Shown here: positions 51,227-62,680 of the stretch, one piece after another
Numbering within the stretch: the stretch's first letter is position 1
Layout: every line of letters begins with the position of its first letter
Assembly: GCF_900890425.1 (NCBI RefSeq)
Contig: NZ_CAAHFG010000005.1
Coordinates: 248,001-312,000, forward strand
Length of the DNA stretch: 64,000 bases
DNA from: Pontiella desulfatans
Lineage (GTDB): Bacteria; Verrucomicrobiota; Kiritimatiellia; Kiritimatiellales; Pontiellaceae
Direction of reading: 5' to 3'
Program-made: the position numbers and the translations under genes
The notes under the pieces: generated by a model
Database searches by the model: none
What the model was told of the DNA's origin: nothing
What the model saw: only the letters and a program-made list of their open reading frames with translations

Positions 51227-51967
51227 ATGTCCGATCAAGTAAAACCCGAGTGGCACGCGGAGCATTTGATTGCATCCTACGACGTGGATCCCAATTGCGT
51301 TGCGCGTTTGCCGGTGTTCTGCCGGTTCATGCAGGAGGCGGCCTATTTCCATGCCGAGCATCTCGGGGTGGGGCACTCGCAGCTTTCACCGTCCGGTATC
51401 TCGTGGGTGTTGGCGAGAATGCGCATCGAGATCGGACGGTTGCCGAAATGGGGCGAATCCATCCGCTTGCGGACGTGGCCCTCGAACCGCGACCGCCTGT
51501 TCTACCACCGGGATTTCGAAATTACGGATGGGGACGGCAAGCTTCTGCTACTGGCCAGCACGGCTTGGTTCGTTATCGATATCCGAAAGCGGCAGCGTAT
51601 CATTCCGGACTGGTGGGAGACGGCGAATTTTCCGGTTGGGGCCAAGGTGTTCCGCTCGAAGCTGGAACGGTTGAAAAGCTACGGATGCGAGGGGGGAGAA
51701 CCCATGGCCGTCAACTATGGCGACCTCGACCAAAATGGGCACGTCAACAATGTCCGCTACATGGAATGGATCCTAAACAGCCTTCCCCGCGAGTTCCATC
51801 AGTCAAACCGGCTCCAATCCATCGAGGTCAACTATCTTGCGGAAGCGGTGTACGGCCACCAGGTTTCTATTTGTGCATCGGAACCCGAACCGTTGGTTTT
51901 CGATCACGCCATCCGTGCGGATGGTGCCGACCTGTTCCGGGCAAGGTCTGTCTGGAAACCCGTTTAA
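51227..51967 (+). CDS. Acyl-ACP thioesterase (FatA/B-like)
   Basis: A 246-residue double hot-dog protein. ATG 51227 lies just after a palindrome; the upstream frame is repeat-encoded. ASYDVDPNCVARLPVFCRFM is the family start, SGISWVLARMRIEIGRLPKW continues the first hot-dog, and NYGDLDQNGHVNNVRYMEW is the catalytic-region signature (Asn and His). It releases fatty acids from acyl carrier protein in the cytoplasm. No fatty-acid genes are adjacent. Confidence 0.88.
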   Translation: MSDQVKPEWHAEHLIASYDVDPNCVARLPVFCRFMQEAAYFHAEHLGVGHSQLSPSGISWVLARMRIEIGRLPKWGESIRLRTWPSNRDRLFYHRDFEITDGDGKLLLLASTAWFVIDIRKRQRIIPDWWETANFPVGAKVFRSKLERLKSYGCEGGEPMAVNYGDLDQNGHVNNVRYMEWILNSLPREFHQSNRLQSIEVNYLAEAVYGHQVSICASEPEPLVFDHAIRADGADLFRARSVWKPV

Positions 51968-52015
51968 GTTTCGTCTATTTTGCTGAATCACCAAACCAAG
52001 GGAAGGAAGGGCACA

Positions 52016-52933
52016 ATGAACCGAAAAAACTTCATCAATACCGTGGCAGCCGCCTCTGCCGTATCCGCATTGGGAGCCCGGGCCGCAGGCCATGCACCCA
52101 AGTCCGAATTCAAGATTTCGCTCGCGCAATGGTCGATCCGCAACCTGCATCGCGGAAAAGAGCCGGGGGCGGATCTGCTCGATCCGCTCGATTTCGCGAA
52201 GTATGCCAAGAACACGTGCGGCATCGATGGCATTGAATATGTCAACTCCTTCTATTTCGGGAAAGAGGGCGACGCAACCTATTTCGCCGAACTCAAGAAG
52301 CGCGCCGAGGGCGAAGGGGTCAAGAGCCTGTTGATCATGTGCGACGGTTGCGGCCGCGTTGGCGATCCAAAGGAAGCCTCCCGCATTGAAACGGTTGAAA
52401 AACACAAGCCATGGATGGCCGCCGCCGCGCAGCTCGGCTGCCACTCCATCCGCGTTAACGCCGGTAGCACCGGCAGCTTCGAGGAGCAGCAAAAGCTGGC
52501 GGCCGACGGCCTGGCCAAGCTGGCCGATGCGGCCAAGCCCTACGGCCTGAACGTCATCGTCGAAAACCATGGCGGGCTGTCGAGCAACGGTGCCTGGTTG
52601 GCGGGTGTGATGAAGATGGTCGACCTGCCGACGGTTGGAACGCTTCCGGACTTTGGGAACTTTAAGATCGATCGTAAAACCGGCGAAGAATACGACCGCT
52701 ATCTGGGCATGAAGGAACTCATGCCGTTTGCCAAAGGGGTCAGTGCCAAGAGCCACGCGTTCGATGCCGAAGGCAACGAAACCAAGAGCGACTATTTCCG
52801 CATCATGAAGATCGTGGCCGACTCCGGCTACCGGGGTTATGTTGGTGTCGAGTGGGAAGGCTCCAAGCCCGGTGCCACGGAAGGCATCCTGCTGACCAAG
52901 GCGCTGATCGAGCGCGCCGTCGCGGAACTTTAA
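52016..52933 (+). CDS. Exported sugar phosphate isomerase/epimerase-like TIM barrel
   Basis: A 305-residue protein from ATG 52016, with GGAAGG upstream and a leader MNRKNFINTVAAASAVSALG of the Tat- or Sec-like kind. The barrel pattern is the same family as the 31228 gene but divergent: ISLAQWSIRN, GIDGIEYVNSFYFG, LNVIVENHGGLSSNG, GTLPDFGNFK and YVGVEWEGSKPG, with Glu, Asp and His metal-ligand candidates. It likely isomerises an exported sugar. It stands alone after the thioesterase. Confidence 0.8.
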   Translation: MNRKNFINTVAAASAVSALGARAAGHAPKSEFKISLAQWSIRNLHRGKEPGADLLDPLDFAKYAKNTCGIDGIEYVNSFYFGKEGDATYFAELKKRAEGEGVKSLLIMCDGCGRVGDPKEASRIETVEKHKPWMAAAAQLGCHSIRVNAGSTGSFEEQQKLAADGLAKLADAAKPYGLNVIVENHGGLSSNGAWLAGVMKMVDLPTVGTLPDFGNFKIDRKTGEEYDRYLGMKELMPFAKGVSAKSHAFDAEGNETKSDYFRIMKIVADSGYRGYVGVEWEGSKPGATEGILLTKALIERAVAEL

Positions 52934-52937
52934 TTTT

Positions 52938-53190
52938 TTTACCACAGAGGGCGCCGAGATCACCGAGGAAAAGCCTCTGTACTACTATCCGTCAATTTCT
53001 TGTTTTCCTGGCAAATTTTTTCACCACCCGCTGCGCTAGAGGACTCTGAGGCACAGAGGGTTAGGATGCTCTGTGTCTCTGAGATCTCTGTGGTAAAAAA
53101 TCCGTGTCTTCGGTGTTCATCTGTAGCTTCAAATAATTTGGTTGCGGCACCGCTGCTCCAGGCTCTCCGTGTCCTCTAGCGAAGCGGGAG
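52938..53190. repeat. Repeat block including the second copy of the 183-bp segment
   Basis: It begins TTTTACCACAGAGGGCGCCG, then at 52979-53162 carries the near-identical copy of 22010-22192, and ends with CTCTCCGTGTCCTCTAGCG, the far arm of an ACCACAGAG palindrome. The duplicated segment therefore sits inside another family member. Confidence 0.93.
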
Positions 53191-53192
53191 GT

Positions 53193-53696
53193 TTAATTAT
53201 TTTTCGCTTTGCCATAGACAAAGCAGTCGCAGGTTTCGCCGTTGAGCATGAGTTTACCTTTGGCGATGCCTTCTTTGCGGTAGCCGGATTTTTCTGCAAC
53301 CCGCGCGCTGGCTTTATTGGCTTTTATCATGTTGATTTCGATACGTGTGATGCCGAACTCTTCAAAGGCCATCTTTTCGATGAGCTTCACGGCTTCAACT
53401 GCGATGCCTTTACCCCAGTATTCTTCATCTACAAAATAACCGACCTCTCCGCAGTAGGGCCGGTGCGACTCCCGGTGCACGCCGACAGCACCGACAATTG
53501 TATCTCCGTATAGGATCGTGAAGTTGAACCAGACCTTCTGCTCGCGCCATTCCTTGTTCTTTCGCAGGAAGTCCCGCTCTTCCTTGATGGTCTTAGGTTT
53601 GGCCGGGAAGTAGGTGAAGTTCTGGCTGTTCAGGATTTCATAAAACCGCTTGGCATCCCCGAGCTGCTGGTATCGTATGGTTACGCTCTTTTTCAT
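53193..53696 (-). CDS. GNAT-family N-acetyltransferase
   Basis: A 167-residue acetyltransferase from ATG 53696 (MKKSVTIRYQQLGDAKRFYE); the longer frame upstream runs through a terminator and rubrerythrin antisense. GEVGYFVDEEYWGKGIAVEA is the acetyl-CoA-binding loop, and INMIKANKASARVAEKSGYR is the RimJ-like ending. Substrate unknown. It lies downstream of a rubrerythrin terminator, so it is probably a separate unit. Confidence 0.85.
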   Translation of the reverse strand: MKKSVTIRYQQLGDAKRFYEILNSQNFTYFPAKPKTIKEERDFLRKNKEWREQKVWFNFTILYGDTIVGAVGVHRESHRPYCGEVGYFVDEEYWGKGIAVEAVKLIEKMAFEEFGITRIEINMIKANKASARVAEKSGYRKEGIAKGKLMLNGETCDCFVYGKAKNN

Positions 53697-53713
53697 GGAT
53701 GGAATATGAGCAA

Positions 53714-53744
53714 AGAAAAAGCCGAGGTCAATGACCCCGGCTTT
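53714..53744 (-). terminator. Rho-independent terminator of rubrerythrin
   Basis: Read leftward: AAAGCCGGGGTCA and TGACCTCGGCTTT form the stem, followed by TTCTTTG. It lies 26 bp after the rubrerythrin stop. Confidence 0.88.
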
Positions 53745-53769
53745 ACTGTTTTCCAATGGTTGGAAACGC

Positions 53770-54345
53770 TTAGTAGTTTTCGCCCAGGACTTCGAAGTGC
53801 GCCTGCGGGTGTGCGCAGGCCGGGCACATGCCGGGAGCCTCTGCCGCCTCGTGGATGAAGCCGCAGTTACGGCACTGCCAGATGACCACGCCGTCTTTCT
53901 TGAAGACCTTTCCGGCTTCGAGGTTGGCCAGCAGATCGCGGTACTGTTTTTCATGCTGTTTTTCGGCAATGGCGATCTTTTCCCAGATCACGGCCGCGGC
54001 TTCGAATCCTTCCTCGCGGGCCTTGGCCGCGAAGGCCGGATAGAGCTCCGTCCACTCTTCGTTTTCGCCATCGGCCGAAGCTTTCAGGTTTTCAGCCGTG
54101 GTGCCGATCACACCGGCCGGGAACATGGCCGTGATCTCCACGCCGCCGCCTTCGAGCTGTTTGAAGAAACGCTTGGCGTGTTCCTTTTCCTGGTCCGCGG
54201 TTCTTTCGAACATGGCGGAAATCTGCACGAGGCCTTCCTTTTTCGCGGCGGATGCGAAGTAGGTGTAGCGGTTGCGCGCCTGGGATTCCCCCGCGAAGGA
54301 TTTCAGCAGGTTCTGTTCGGTTTCCGTGCCTTTGAGGCTTTTCAT
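53770..54345 (-). CDS. rbr: Rubrerythrin
   Basis: A 191-residue non-haem iron peroxidase. The N-terminal four-helix ferritin-like domain carries Glu ligands in NLLKSFAGESQARNRYTYF and RTADQEKEHAKRFF. The C-terminal rubredoxin-like domain has CRNCGF and CPACAHP. It reduces hydrogen peroxide using electrons from reduced rubredoxin or similar. It follows katG in the same direction, after an 8-bp stem at 54384, and ends at a terminator. It is typical of anaerobes and microaerophiles. Confidence 0.95.
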   Translation of the reverse strand: MKSLKGTETEQNLLKSFAGESQARNRYTYFASAAKKEGLVQISAMFERTADQEKEHAKRFFKQLEGGGVEITAMFPAGVIGTTAENLKASADGENEEWTELYPAFAAKAREEGFEAAAVIWEKIAIAEKQHEKQYRDLLANLEAGKVFKKDGVVIWQCRNCGFIHEAAEAPGMCPACAHPQAHFEVLGENY

Positions 54346-54383
54346 GTTTTTCTCCTTGGTTAGTTAGTTCTGTTAATCCCGAA

Positions 54384-54411
54384 CGCTTCGGCTGCCCCTG
54401 CAACCGAAGCG
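54384..54411 (-). terminator. Hairpin between katG and rubrerythrin
   Basis: CGCTTCGG and CCGAAGCG are perfect 8-bp arms with a 12-nt loop. No T-run follows on the minus strand, so it may be a partial terminator letting some transcripts reach rbr. Confidence 0.5.
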
Positions 54412-54425
54412 ATTCATATACTCTC

Positions 54426-57065
<2,640 letters not shown>

Positions 57066-57073
<8 letters not shown>

Positions 57074-58475
57074 GTTCGATATTCGTGTGGTTCGAGATTT
57101 CCGAGTTGGTGGTGAACAGCGATTTGCTGTTCAGCCCGTGCACGTCGGCGTTGCCGGTGATGCGGGCGAAGGTTTTGAGCTCTTCGGTGCAGACGGTCAG
57201 ATAGTTGGCCAGACGCTGGGCCGATTGGTCGATGTTGAGCCGCTTGCGCAGCTCGGGTTCCTGGGTGGCGATGCCCATGGGGCACTTGCCGGAGTTGCAC
57301 ATGCGGTATTGCTGGCAACCGATCGCCATCATTGCCGCGCTGGCGATGGCAACGGCGTCGGCCCCCATGGCGAGCGCCTTGGCCATGTCGGACGAAACGC
57401 GGAGGCCGCCGGTGATGATCAGGTCGACGGTGGCGTTGTTTGCATCGAGGAATTTCCGGGCGCGGTGGAGGGCATGGATGGTCGGAACCGAGGTGGCGGC
57501 CTTGATGTGTTTTGGTGCCGAGCCGGTTGCTCCCGCGCGCCCGTCGAAGGTGATGAAATCCGGGCCGGCCGACAGCGCGAATTCAAGATCGGCCTCAATG
57601 TTGCCGGCCGCCATCTTGATGCCGATGGGCCGCCCTCCGGAACGTTCGCGCAGCCAGTCCACCTTGGTCTTCAGGTCTGTTGCCGATTGAATGTCGCTGA
57701 AGGAGGAAGGACTGATGATATCCAGCCCTTTTTCACGTCCGCGAACCGCCGCAATTTCATCCGTCACCTTGTTGCCGGGCAGGTGGCCGCCCATACCGGG
57801 CTTGGCCGACTGGCCGATCTTGATTTCGATGGCGTCGGCGTTCCGGAGGTTTTCCTCGGTCACGCTGTATTGGTTCGGGACGTATTCGAAAATATATTTG
57901 TGCGCCAGCGCGCGGCTTTCGGGCAGGATGCCGCCTTCGCCGGAACACATGCCGGTGCCGACCATGCCGCTCCCCTTGGCCAGCGCCATTTTGGCCTCTT
58001 TCGAGAGCGCGCCGTACGACATGTGCGAGACCATCACCGGGGTATCCAGCTCCATCGGCCTGGCCGCATTTTTCCCGATGATGGTCTTGGTGGAAACGTC
58101 GGCATCGTGCGCCAGCGGCATCGGGTTGAGCTGCGCGCCTTTAATCAGGATATCGCCCCACGAAACCACCGGCAGCTTCGTGCGCATCGGCTCATGGATG
58201 GAATGGCCGGTTTGCGCCATTTCGTGGATATCCTTCATCCAGTCTTCCGTGTCGTCGGAGGGCCGCTCCCAGTCTTTCAGATAGGTGGACGGATCCTGTT
58301 CCTTGGGTTTGTCGGACGGAATCAGTTGGGTTGAATGGCCGACCGGTTCGCCTTCGGCCGGCTTCTTATTGAACAGCGCCTTGCTGGCTCCGCAGACCGG
58401 GCAGGCCCAATCGTCGGGCAGCTCGTTGCTGTCGCTGTGTTCAAAACCGCAAACTGTGCAAACGTAAGTGACCAT
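57066..58475 (-). CDS. Rubredoxin fused to glutamate-synthase-like FMN domain
   Basis: A 469-residue protein. Residues 1-40 are a rubredoxin ([20 protein letters not shown] then [10 protein letters not shown]) with two CxxC pairs for one iron. The rest is the FMN/Fe-S barrel of the GltB synthase domain: [55 protein letters not shown] and the cluster region [12 protein letters not shown]. There is no amidotransferase domain. It resembles archaeal-type GltB proteins. In this operon (next genes perR and katG) it may pass electrons rather than make glutamate; that is inference. Confidence 0.88.
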
Positions 58476-58553
58476 TCTTTTCCTCGTTGTTCGGGGTGCG
58501 AATTAAAGCCCTATCGACCCCGTCTGTAAAACCTTGTTCATTGTTTTGCCTAT

Positions 58554-58570
58554 TTAGGATTGAATCCTAA
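58554..58570. promoter_or_regulatory. Palindrome before the perR operon, candidate PerR/Fur box
   Basis: TTAGGAT and ATCCTAA form perfect 7-bp arms around TGA, about 80 bp upstream of the rubredoxin-GltB start. The known PerR box has 7-1-7 symmetry, so this 7-3-7 site is only a candidate. Confidence 0.5.
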
Positions 58571-58581
58571 TAGTGGAGTTC

Positions 58582-60333
58582 CTAGACCAACTCCGGGTCG
58601 CACATGATCTCCACCAGGGCTGCTCCTTCATGGGCCAATGCCGCTTTCACGGCTTCGGCAATCTCTTCGGGTTTTTCCACGCGGAATCCTTTTGCGCCGC
58701 AGATCTCGGCATATTCCGCGAAGTTTGGATTATGCAGTCCGGTTTCCCAGACTTCCATTTCGGCCATGCGTTGCTCGGTGCTGATTTTGCCAAGCTCATT
58801 GTTGTTGATCAGGATATGGGTGATGTTCATGTTGTATTTGACCGCCGTGCACAACTCGCCCATGTACTGGCCGAAGCCGCCGTCGCCGGTGAGCGCAACG
58901 ATCGGCCGTTCCGGCGCGGCCGCCCAGGCGCCCATGGCGGCGGGATAGCCGAAGCCGATGGAGCCGAGGTAGCCCGACATCAGAACCGGCTGGCCCTTGC
59001 TCTCGAAATATCGACCGAACGAATAGGTGTTGTTGCCCACGTCCACGGCGATCACCGCATTGTCTGGGATCAGCTCGCTGAGTTGGGCAAAGACGGAGGA
59101 TGCGTTGAGCCCCTTGCCGTTATCTTTTGTTGCGCGGTTTTCCTTCTCGGCTTTCCACTCCGCCTTCTTCGCCGCGATCTCTTCGCGCCGGTCGATGCTC
59201 TTCGGGTTTTCCAACCCTTTGGAAAGGAGGTTGGCTGTAATCCCGATTTCTCCGACCACCGGAACATCCACGGAATGGAACTTGCCCAGTGTGATCGGAT
59301 CGAGGTCGACCTGGATCGTTGGGATGTCTTTATTGATGCCGGTGTGCTGCGAGAACGACGCGCCGAATACAACCAGCAGGTCGGCGCTGTTCATGAAGTG
59401 CGCCGAAACCAACGTTCCGCTACGGCCGAGAACGCCGCAACCCAGCGGGTCGTCATCGCGGATCAGCCCTTTGCCTTTAAAGGTGGTGATGACCGGGCAG
59501 TTCAGTTCATTGGCCAGTCTTTTCACGGCATCCATCTGGAAGCGTGCGCCGTGGCCGACGATGATGGCCGGGCGTTTCGCTTGGTTCAACCGTTCCAGTG
59601 CTTGGGACAGCGCGCTTTCCGGTGGGGTAATGTCGAGGGCGGGAAGCCGGCCTTCCGGGGTGCCGGCTTCTTGATCCGGCGCAGGGAGGGTCTGCACTTC
59701 GTTGGGATAGATCAGGTGGCCAACGTCGCGCTGGAGGATCGCGTTTTTCAGCGCCAGGTTCATCAACTCTGCGTGGTGGCTGGTATCGAGCACGGTCTGG
59801 CTCCAGCAGGCGACGCTGGAAAAGGCCGAGGCTAGATCGACCTCCTGGAACGCGCCGGGGCCGAGCACCTGCGTGTCGATCTGTCCGGTCAGCGCGAGGA
59901 TCGGTATCCGATCCATCCGCGCATCCCACAGTCCCGTCAGCAGGTTGGTTGCGCCGGGGCCGGCGATGGAGAGGCAGGCGGCGGGCTTGCCGGTCAGCTT
60001 GCCGAAGGCCGAAGCGGCGAACGAGGCCGCACCCTCGTGGCGGATGCCGATATACTTCAATTTGCCGGCCTCGCACTGTTTGCGGATGGCATCGGCGAGT
60101 CCAAGGTTGGAGTGGCCCACCATTCCGAAGACCGTGGTGACGCCCCAGTTGATCATGGTTTCGACCATCACGTCCGAAACGGTCGGTTGCTCGGTGGATT
60201 CCGGCACCGTCTCTTCAGGGGTCTCGGAAGTCATCGGCGAAAACTCGGAGGCGGGGACGCCGCAGACGGGGCAGGTTTCCGGAGGTTCGGGGCCATCGTG
60301 TTCATAGCCGCAGACATTGCATTTCCATTTCAT
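58582..60333 (-). CDS. Rubredoxin-fused thiamine-diphosphate enzyme (pyruvate oxidase/acetolactate synthase-like)
   Basis: ATG 60333 follows GGAG at 7 bp spacing (TTG 60339 is possible), giving 583 residues. Residues about 1-32 form a short rubredoxin (CNVCGYEHDGPEPPETCPVC). Then a linker rich in Glu, Pro and Thr, and the three ThDP-enzyme domains: IRHEGAASFAA with the activating Glu, a central FAD/NAD-like domain (VDLDPITLGKFH), and the ThDP-binding GDGGFGQYMGE with ILINNNELGK. Family members act on pyruvate or similar 2-oxo acids. The rubredoxin head is unusual for the family and suggests electrons leave through iron. It lies between a methyltransferase and the perR operon, all one way. Confidence 0.83.
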   Translation of the reverse strand: MKWKCNVCGYEHDGPEPPETCPVCGVPASEFSPMTSETPEETVPESTEQPTVSDVMVETMINWGVTTVFGMVGHSNLGLADAIRKQCEAGKLKYIGIRHEGAASFAASAFGKLTGKPAACLSIAGPGATNLLTGLWDARMDRIPILALTGQIDTQVLGPGAFQEVDLASAFSSVACWSQTVLDTSHHAELMNLALKNAILQRDVGHLIYPNEVQTLPAPDQEAGTPEGRLPALDITPPESALSQALERLNQAKRPAIIVGHGARFQMDAVKRLANELNCPVITTFKGKGLIRDDDPLGCGVLGRSGTLVSAHFMNSADLLVVFGASFSQHTGINKDIPTIQVDLDPITLGKFHSVDVPVVGEIGITANLLSKGLENPKSIDRREEIAAKKAEWKAEKENRATKDNGKGLNASSVFAQLSELIPDNAVIAVDVGNNTYSFGRYFESKGQPVLMSGYLGSIGFGYPAAMGAWAAAPERPIVALTGDGGFGQYMGELCTAVKYNMNITHILINNNELGKISTEQRMAEMEVWETGLHNPNFAEYAEICGAKGFRVEKPEEIAEAVKAALAHEGAALVEIMCDPELV

Positions 60334-60433
60334 CGCCAATCTCCAGATTAAGGATGGTTCCTATATCGGAGATGGTCGCAATAAGCCAGAAATAAAACCC
60401 TTACATCAATATACGTATTTTATCTAAAAAGGG

Positions 60434-61024
60434 CTAGGCCTTGCGGGCAATGAACTGGACGACGGCGGCGGGGCCGGAGTGTTTGGTGCCTTCGTTGACT
60501 TCGCGTTCGGTTTCCAGCGCCTGCACGATGTCCAGCGCCTGGAAATCCTGCTTAAGCATTTCAGCCGAGAACAACAACTCCGGAACCGGGGGGCCACCTG
60601 TGCCGGAGGTTTTGAGCTGTTCCACGGTATAGGCTTCGAGCAGGAAGACCCCGCCGTCGGTCAGGCTCTTTGCGGAAGCTTCGTGCACTTTTTGGCGCAA
60701 AGATTCCGGCAGGTGGCAAAAGATGGATACGACGTTGTCCCAGCGATTCGGCTCGATCGCAAAGTCGTTCAGATCGGCATGGACGGTTTCAATTTCCACC
60801 CCGTTATCGGATGCAAGCTTCCGGGCTTTTTCCAGCCCCACCAAGGACATATCGACGGCGGTAACATTGAAGCCCTGCTTGGCGAGATACACGCTGTTTC
60901 TCCCTTCGCCATCCGCCAGGCAAAGCACGCTGCCCGGTTTAAGTTTGCCGACATTGGTACCTAGAAAATCATTCGGCTCGGTGCCGAAAATATATTCATC
61001 GGCTGAATAGCGTTCGTCCCACAT
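60434..61024 (-). CDS. Class I SAM-dependent methyltransferase (TehB-like)
   Basis: A 196-residue protein starting at the base after the ahpF stop (TAG-ATG), hence translationally coupled. SAM-binding parts are SVLCLADGEGRNSVYLAKQG and FNVTAVDMSLVGLEKAR, followed by VHADLNDFAIEPNRWDNVVS. It resembles TehB-type and thiol or tellurite-stress methyltransferases. Residues about 138-148 (SGTGGPPVPE) are encoded by a small palindrome that looks inserted. Substrate unknown; its place after ahpF suggests a stress role. Confidence 0.82.
   Translation of the reverse strand: MWDERYSADEYIFGTEPNDFLGTNVGKLKPGSVLCLADGEGRNSVYLAKQGFNVTAVDMSLVGLEKARKLASDNGVEIETVHADLNDFAIEPNRWDNVVSIFCHLPESLRQKVHEASAKSLTDGGVFLLEAYTVEQLKTSGTGGPPVPELLFSAEMLKQDFQALDIVQALETEREVNEGTKHSGPAAVVQFIARKA
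60578..60608. repeat. Palindrome within the methyltransferase gene
   Basis: CTCCGGAACCGG at the left and GTGCCGGAG at the right pair with a few mismatches. The frame stays open, adding TSGTGGPPVPE-type residues on the minus strand. Confidence 0.55.
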
Positions 61025-62578
61025 CTATTTTTCCAAGGGTTGTATGTTGCCACGCGCGAAATCCTCGAAGGCGGAAAGCCCGGCTTTGGCTCCTTCGCCC
61101 ATGGCGATGATAATCTGCTTGTAGGGCACGGTGGTCAAGTCCCCGGCGGCATAAACGCCGGTCTTGTTTGTACGGCAATGGCCATCGACCACGATCTCGC
61201 CCATGGGATTGAGTTCCACCAAATCCGCAAACGGTGCGCTGTTGGGTACGAGCCCGATCTGCACGAAGATGCCATCGGCCACGACCGTTTCGAGTTGGCC
61301 AGAAGCCCGGTTTTCGAATTCGATGCCCGTCACTTTGTCGCCATTGTCGATCACTTTGGCTGCGGCGGCGTTGGTGTGGATGGTTACATTTTCCAAAGAC
61401 TGGGCTTTCTCGACCAGAACGCCGTCGGCTTTTAGCTGGTCGGCGAATTCGAGCAGGGTGACCTTGGAACAGATGCCCGCCAAATCGATGGCCGCCTCGA
61501 CGCCGGAGTTGCCACCGCCGACCACGACGACGGGTTTGTCTTTATAGAAGGGGCCGTCGCAGTGCGGGCAGAAGGCCACGCCGCGGCCAATGTTTTCTTT
61601 TTCGCCGGGAATGCCGAGCTGTCGCCACTTGGCACCGGTGGCCAGAACCAATGCGCCGGTGGTGACCACTTCGCCGCCTTTCATCTGCAGCGTTTTGCGG
61701 TCGCCATCTACGATGCGTTCCACGCGGCGGTGTTCGAGAATATCGATCGGATATTCGCTGATGTGCTCGAACAGGCTGTTGGCCAGGTGCGGCCCTTCGG
61801 TGTAGGGGATCGAGATCAGGTTTTCAATGCCCTTGGTCTCGTTGACCTGGCCGCCGATCTTCTCGGCAATGATGGCGGTCTTGAGGCCCTTGCGGGCGGT
61901 GTAGATCGCGGCCGATGCTCCGGCCGGGCCGCCACCGATGATCGCCACGTCGTATTGCTTGGTTTCGGTGGTCTCGATTTCGCCGGCACCATAGTGCGCT
62001 TCCAGCTTGTCGAGCAGCTCGGCCAGATCCGCTTTCCCGGCATGCAGCAACGTATCGCCCGCAACGACGGCGGGTACGCCCTGGATTTTTCGCTCGGAAA
62101 TCTCGGGTTGGAAATGGGTGCCTTCCACCATCTCGTGCTGGAAGTCGGGATGGATCAGCGCCATCTGGTTGAGCGCCTGCACCACGTCCGGGCAGTTGAC
62201 GCAGCCGGTGGAGACATAGCTAACGAGCTTGATCGGCCCTTTGAGGGCGGCGATCCGGTTCTTGATTCCATCATCCGGCCACTTGCCTTTTCCGTCGGCG
62301 TTGAGGATGGCAAGAATCAGCGTCGTGAATTCGTGGCCCCCGGGAACGCCGCGGATGACGATGGGCAGCGCCTCGCCATTGCGCTCGAAGCGGGTTTCAA
62401 AGCCTTCGGCATCCTGCTCAACGAGTTCGATCTTATCGGAGACCGACGCCACGTCGTGCATCATTCCAACCAGTTCCTTCTCCGCCGCATGGCCCTTGGC
62501 GGAAACCAGCAGTCGGTAGGATGATTCGAGATCGGCATATACGGTTTTGAGTTGGTTGAGTGTGGCTTGGTCGAGCAT
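61025..62578 (-). CDS. ahpF: AhpF-type NADH-peroxiredoxin reductase
   Basis: A 517-residue flavoprotein from ATG 62578 (MLDQATLNQLKTVYADLESS). Residues about 1-195 are the double-thioredoxin domain with CVNC. Then FAD-binding GGGPAGASAAIYTARKG, the redox CPHC in FCPHCDGPF, NADH-binding VGGGNSGVEAAIDLAG and the closing TNKTGVYAAGDLTTVPYKQI. It reduces AhpC in the cytoplasm. It lies downstream of ahpC behind a terminator-like stem, so less ahpF than ahpC mRNA is expected. Confidence 0.95.
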   Translation of the reverse strand: MLDQATLNQLKTVYADLESSYRLLVSAKGHAAEKELVGMMHDVASVSDKIELVEQDAEGFETRFERNGEALPIVIRGVPGGHEFTTLILAILNADGKGKWPDDGIKNRIAALKGPIKLVSYVSTGCVNCPDVVQALNQMALIHPDFQHEMVEGTHFQPEISERKIQGVPAVVAGDTLLHAGKADLAELLDKLEAHYGAGEIETTETKQYDVAIIGGGPAGASAAIYTARKGLKTAIIAEKIGGQVNETKGIENLISIPYTEGPHLANSLFEHISEYPIDILEHRRVERIVDGDRKTLQMKGGEVVTTGALVLATGAKWRQLGIPGEKENIGRGVAFCPHCDGPFYKDKPVVVVGGGNSGVEAAIDLAGICSKVTLLEFADQLKADGVLVEKAQSLENVTIHTNAAAAKVIDNGDKVTGIEFENRASGQLETVVADGIFVQIGLVPNSAPFADLVELNPMGEIVVDGHCRTNKTGVYAAGDLTTVPYKQIIIAMGEGAKAGLSAFEDFARGNIQPLEK

Positions 62579-62618
62579 GGGATTTCTCTTATATGTGAAT
62601 TGTTTTGCTAAAGAAAAT

Positions 62619-62656
62619 GCCGCCCCCCGCAAAAGGGAGGAGTAGCGGGGGGCGGC
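62619..62656 (-). terminator. Strong GC-rich hairpin between ahpC and ahpF
   Basis: GCCGCCCCCCGC and GCGGGGGGCGGC pair perfectly over 12 bp. On the minus strand ATTTTCTTT follows, so it likely stops part of ahpC transcription. Confidence 0.85.
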
Positions 62657-62680
62657 GGGTGTTGCGGGGTGGGGGATTGA

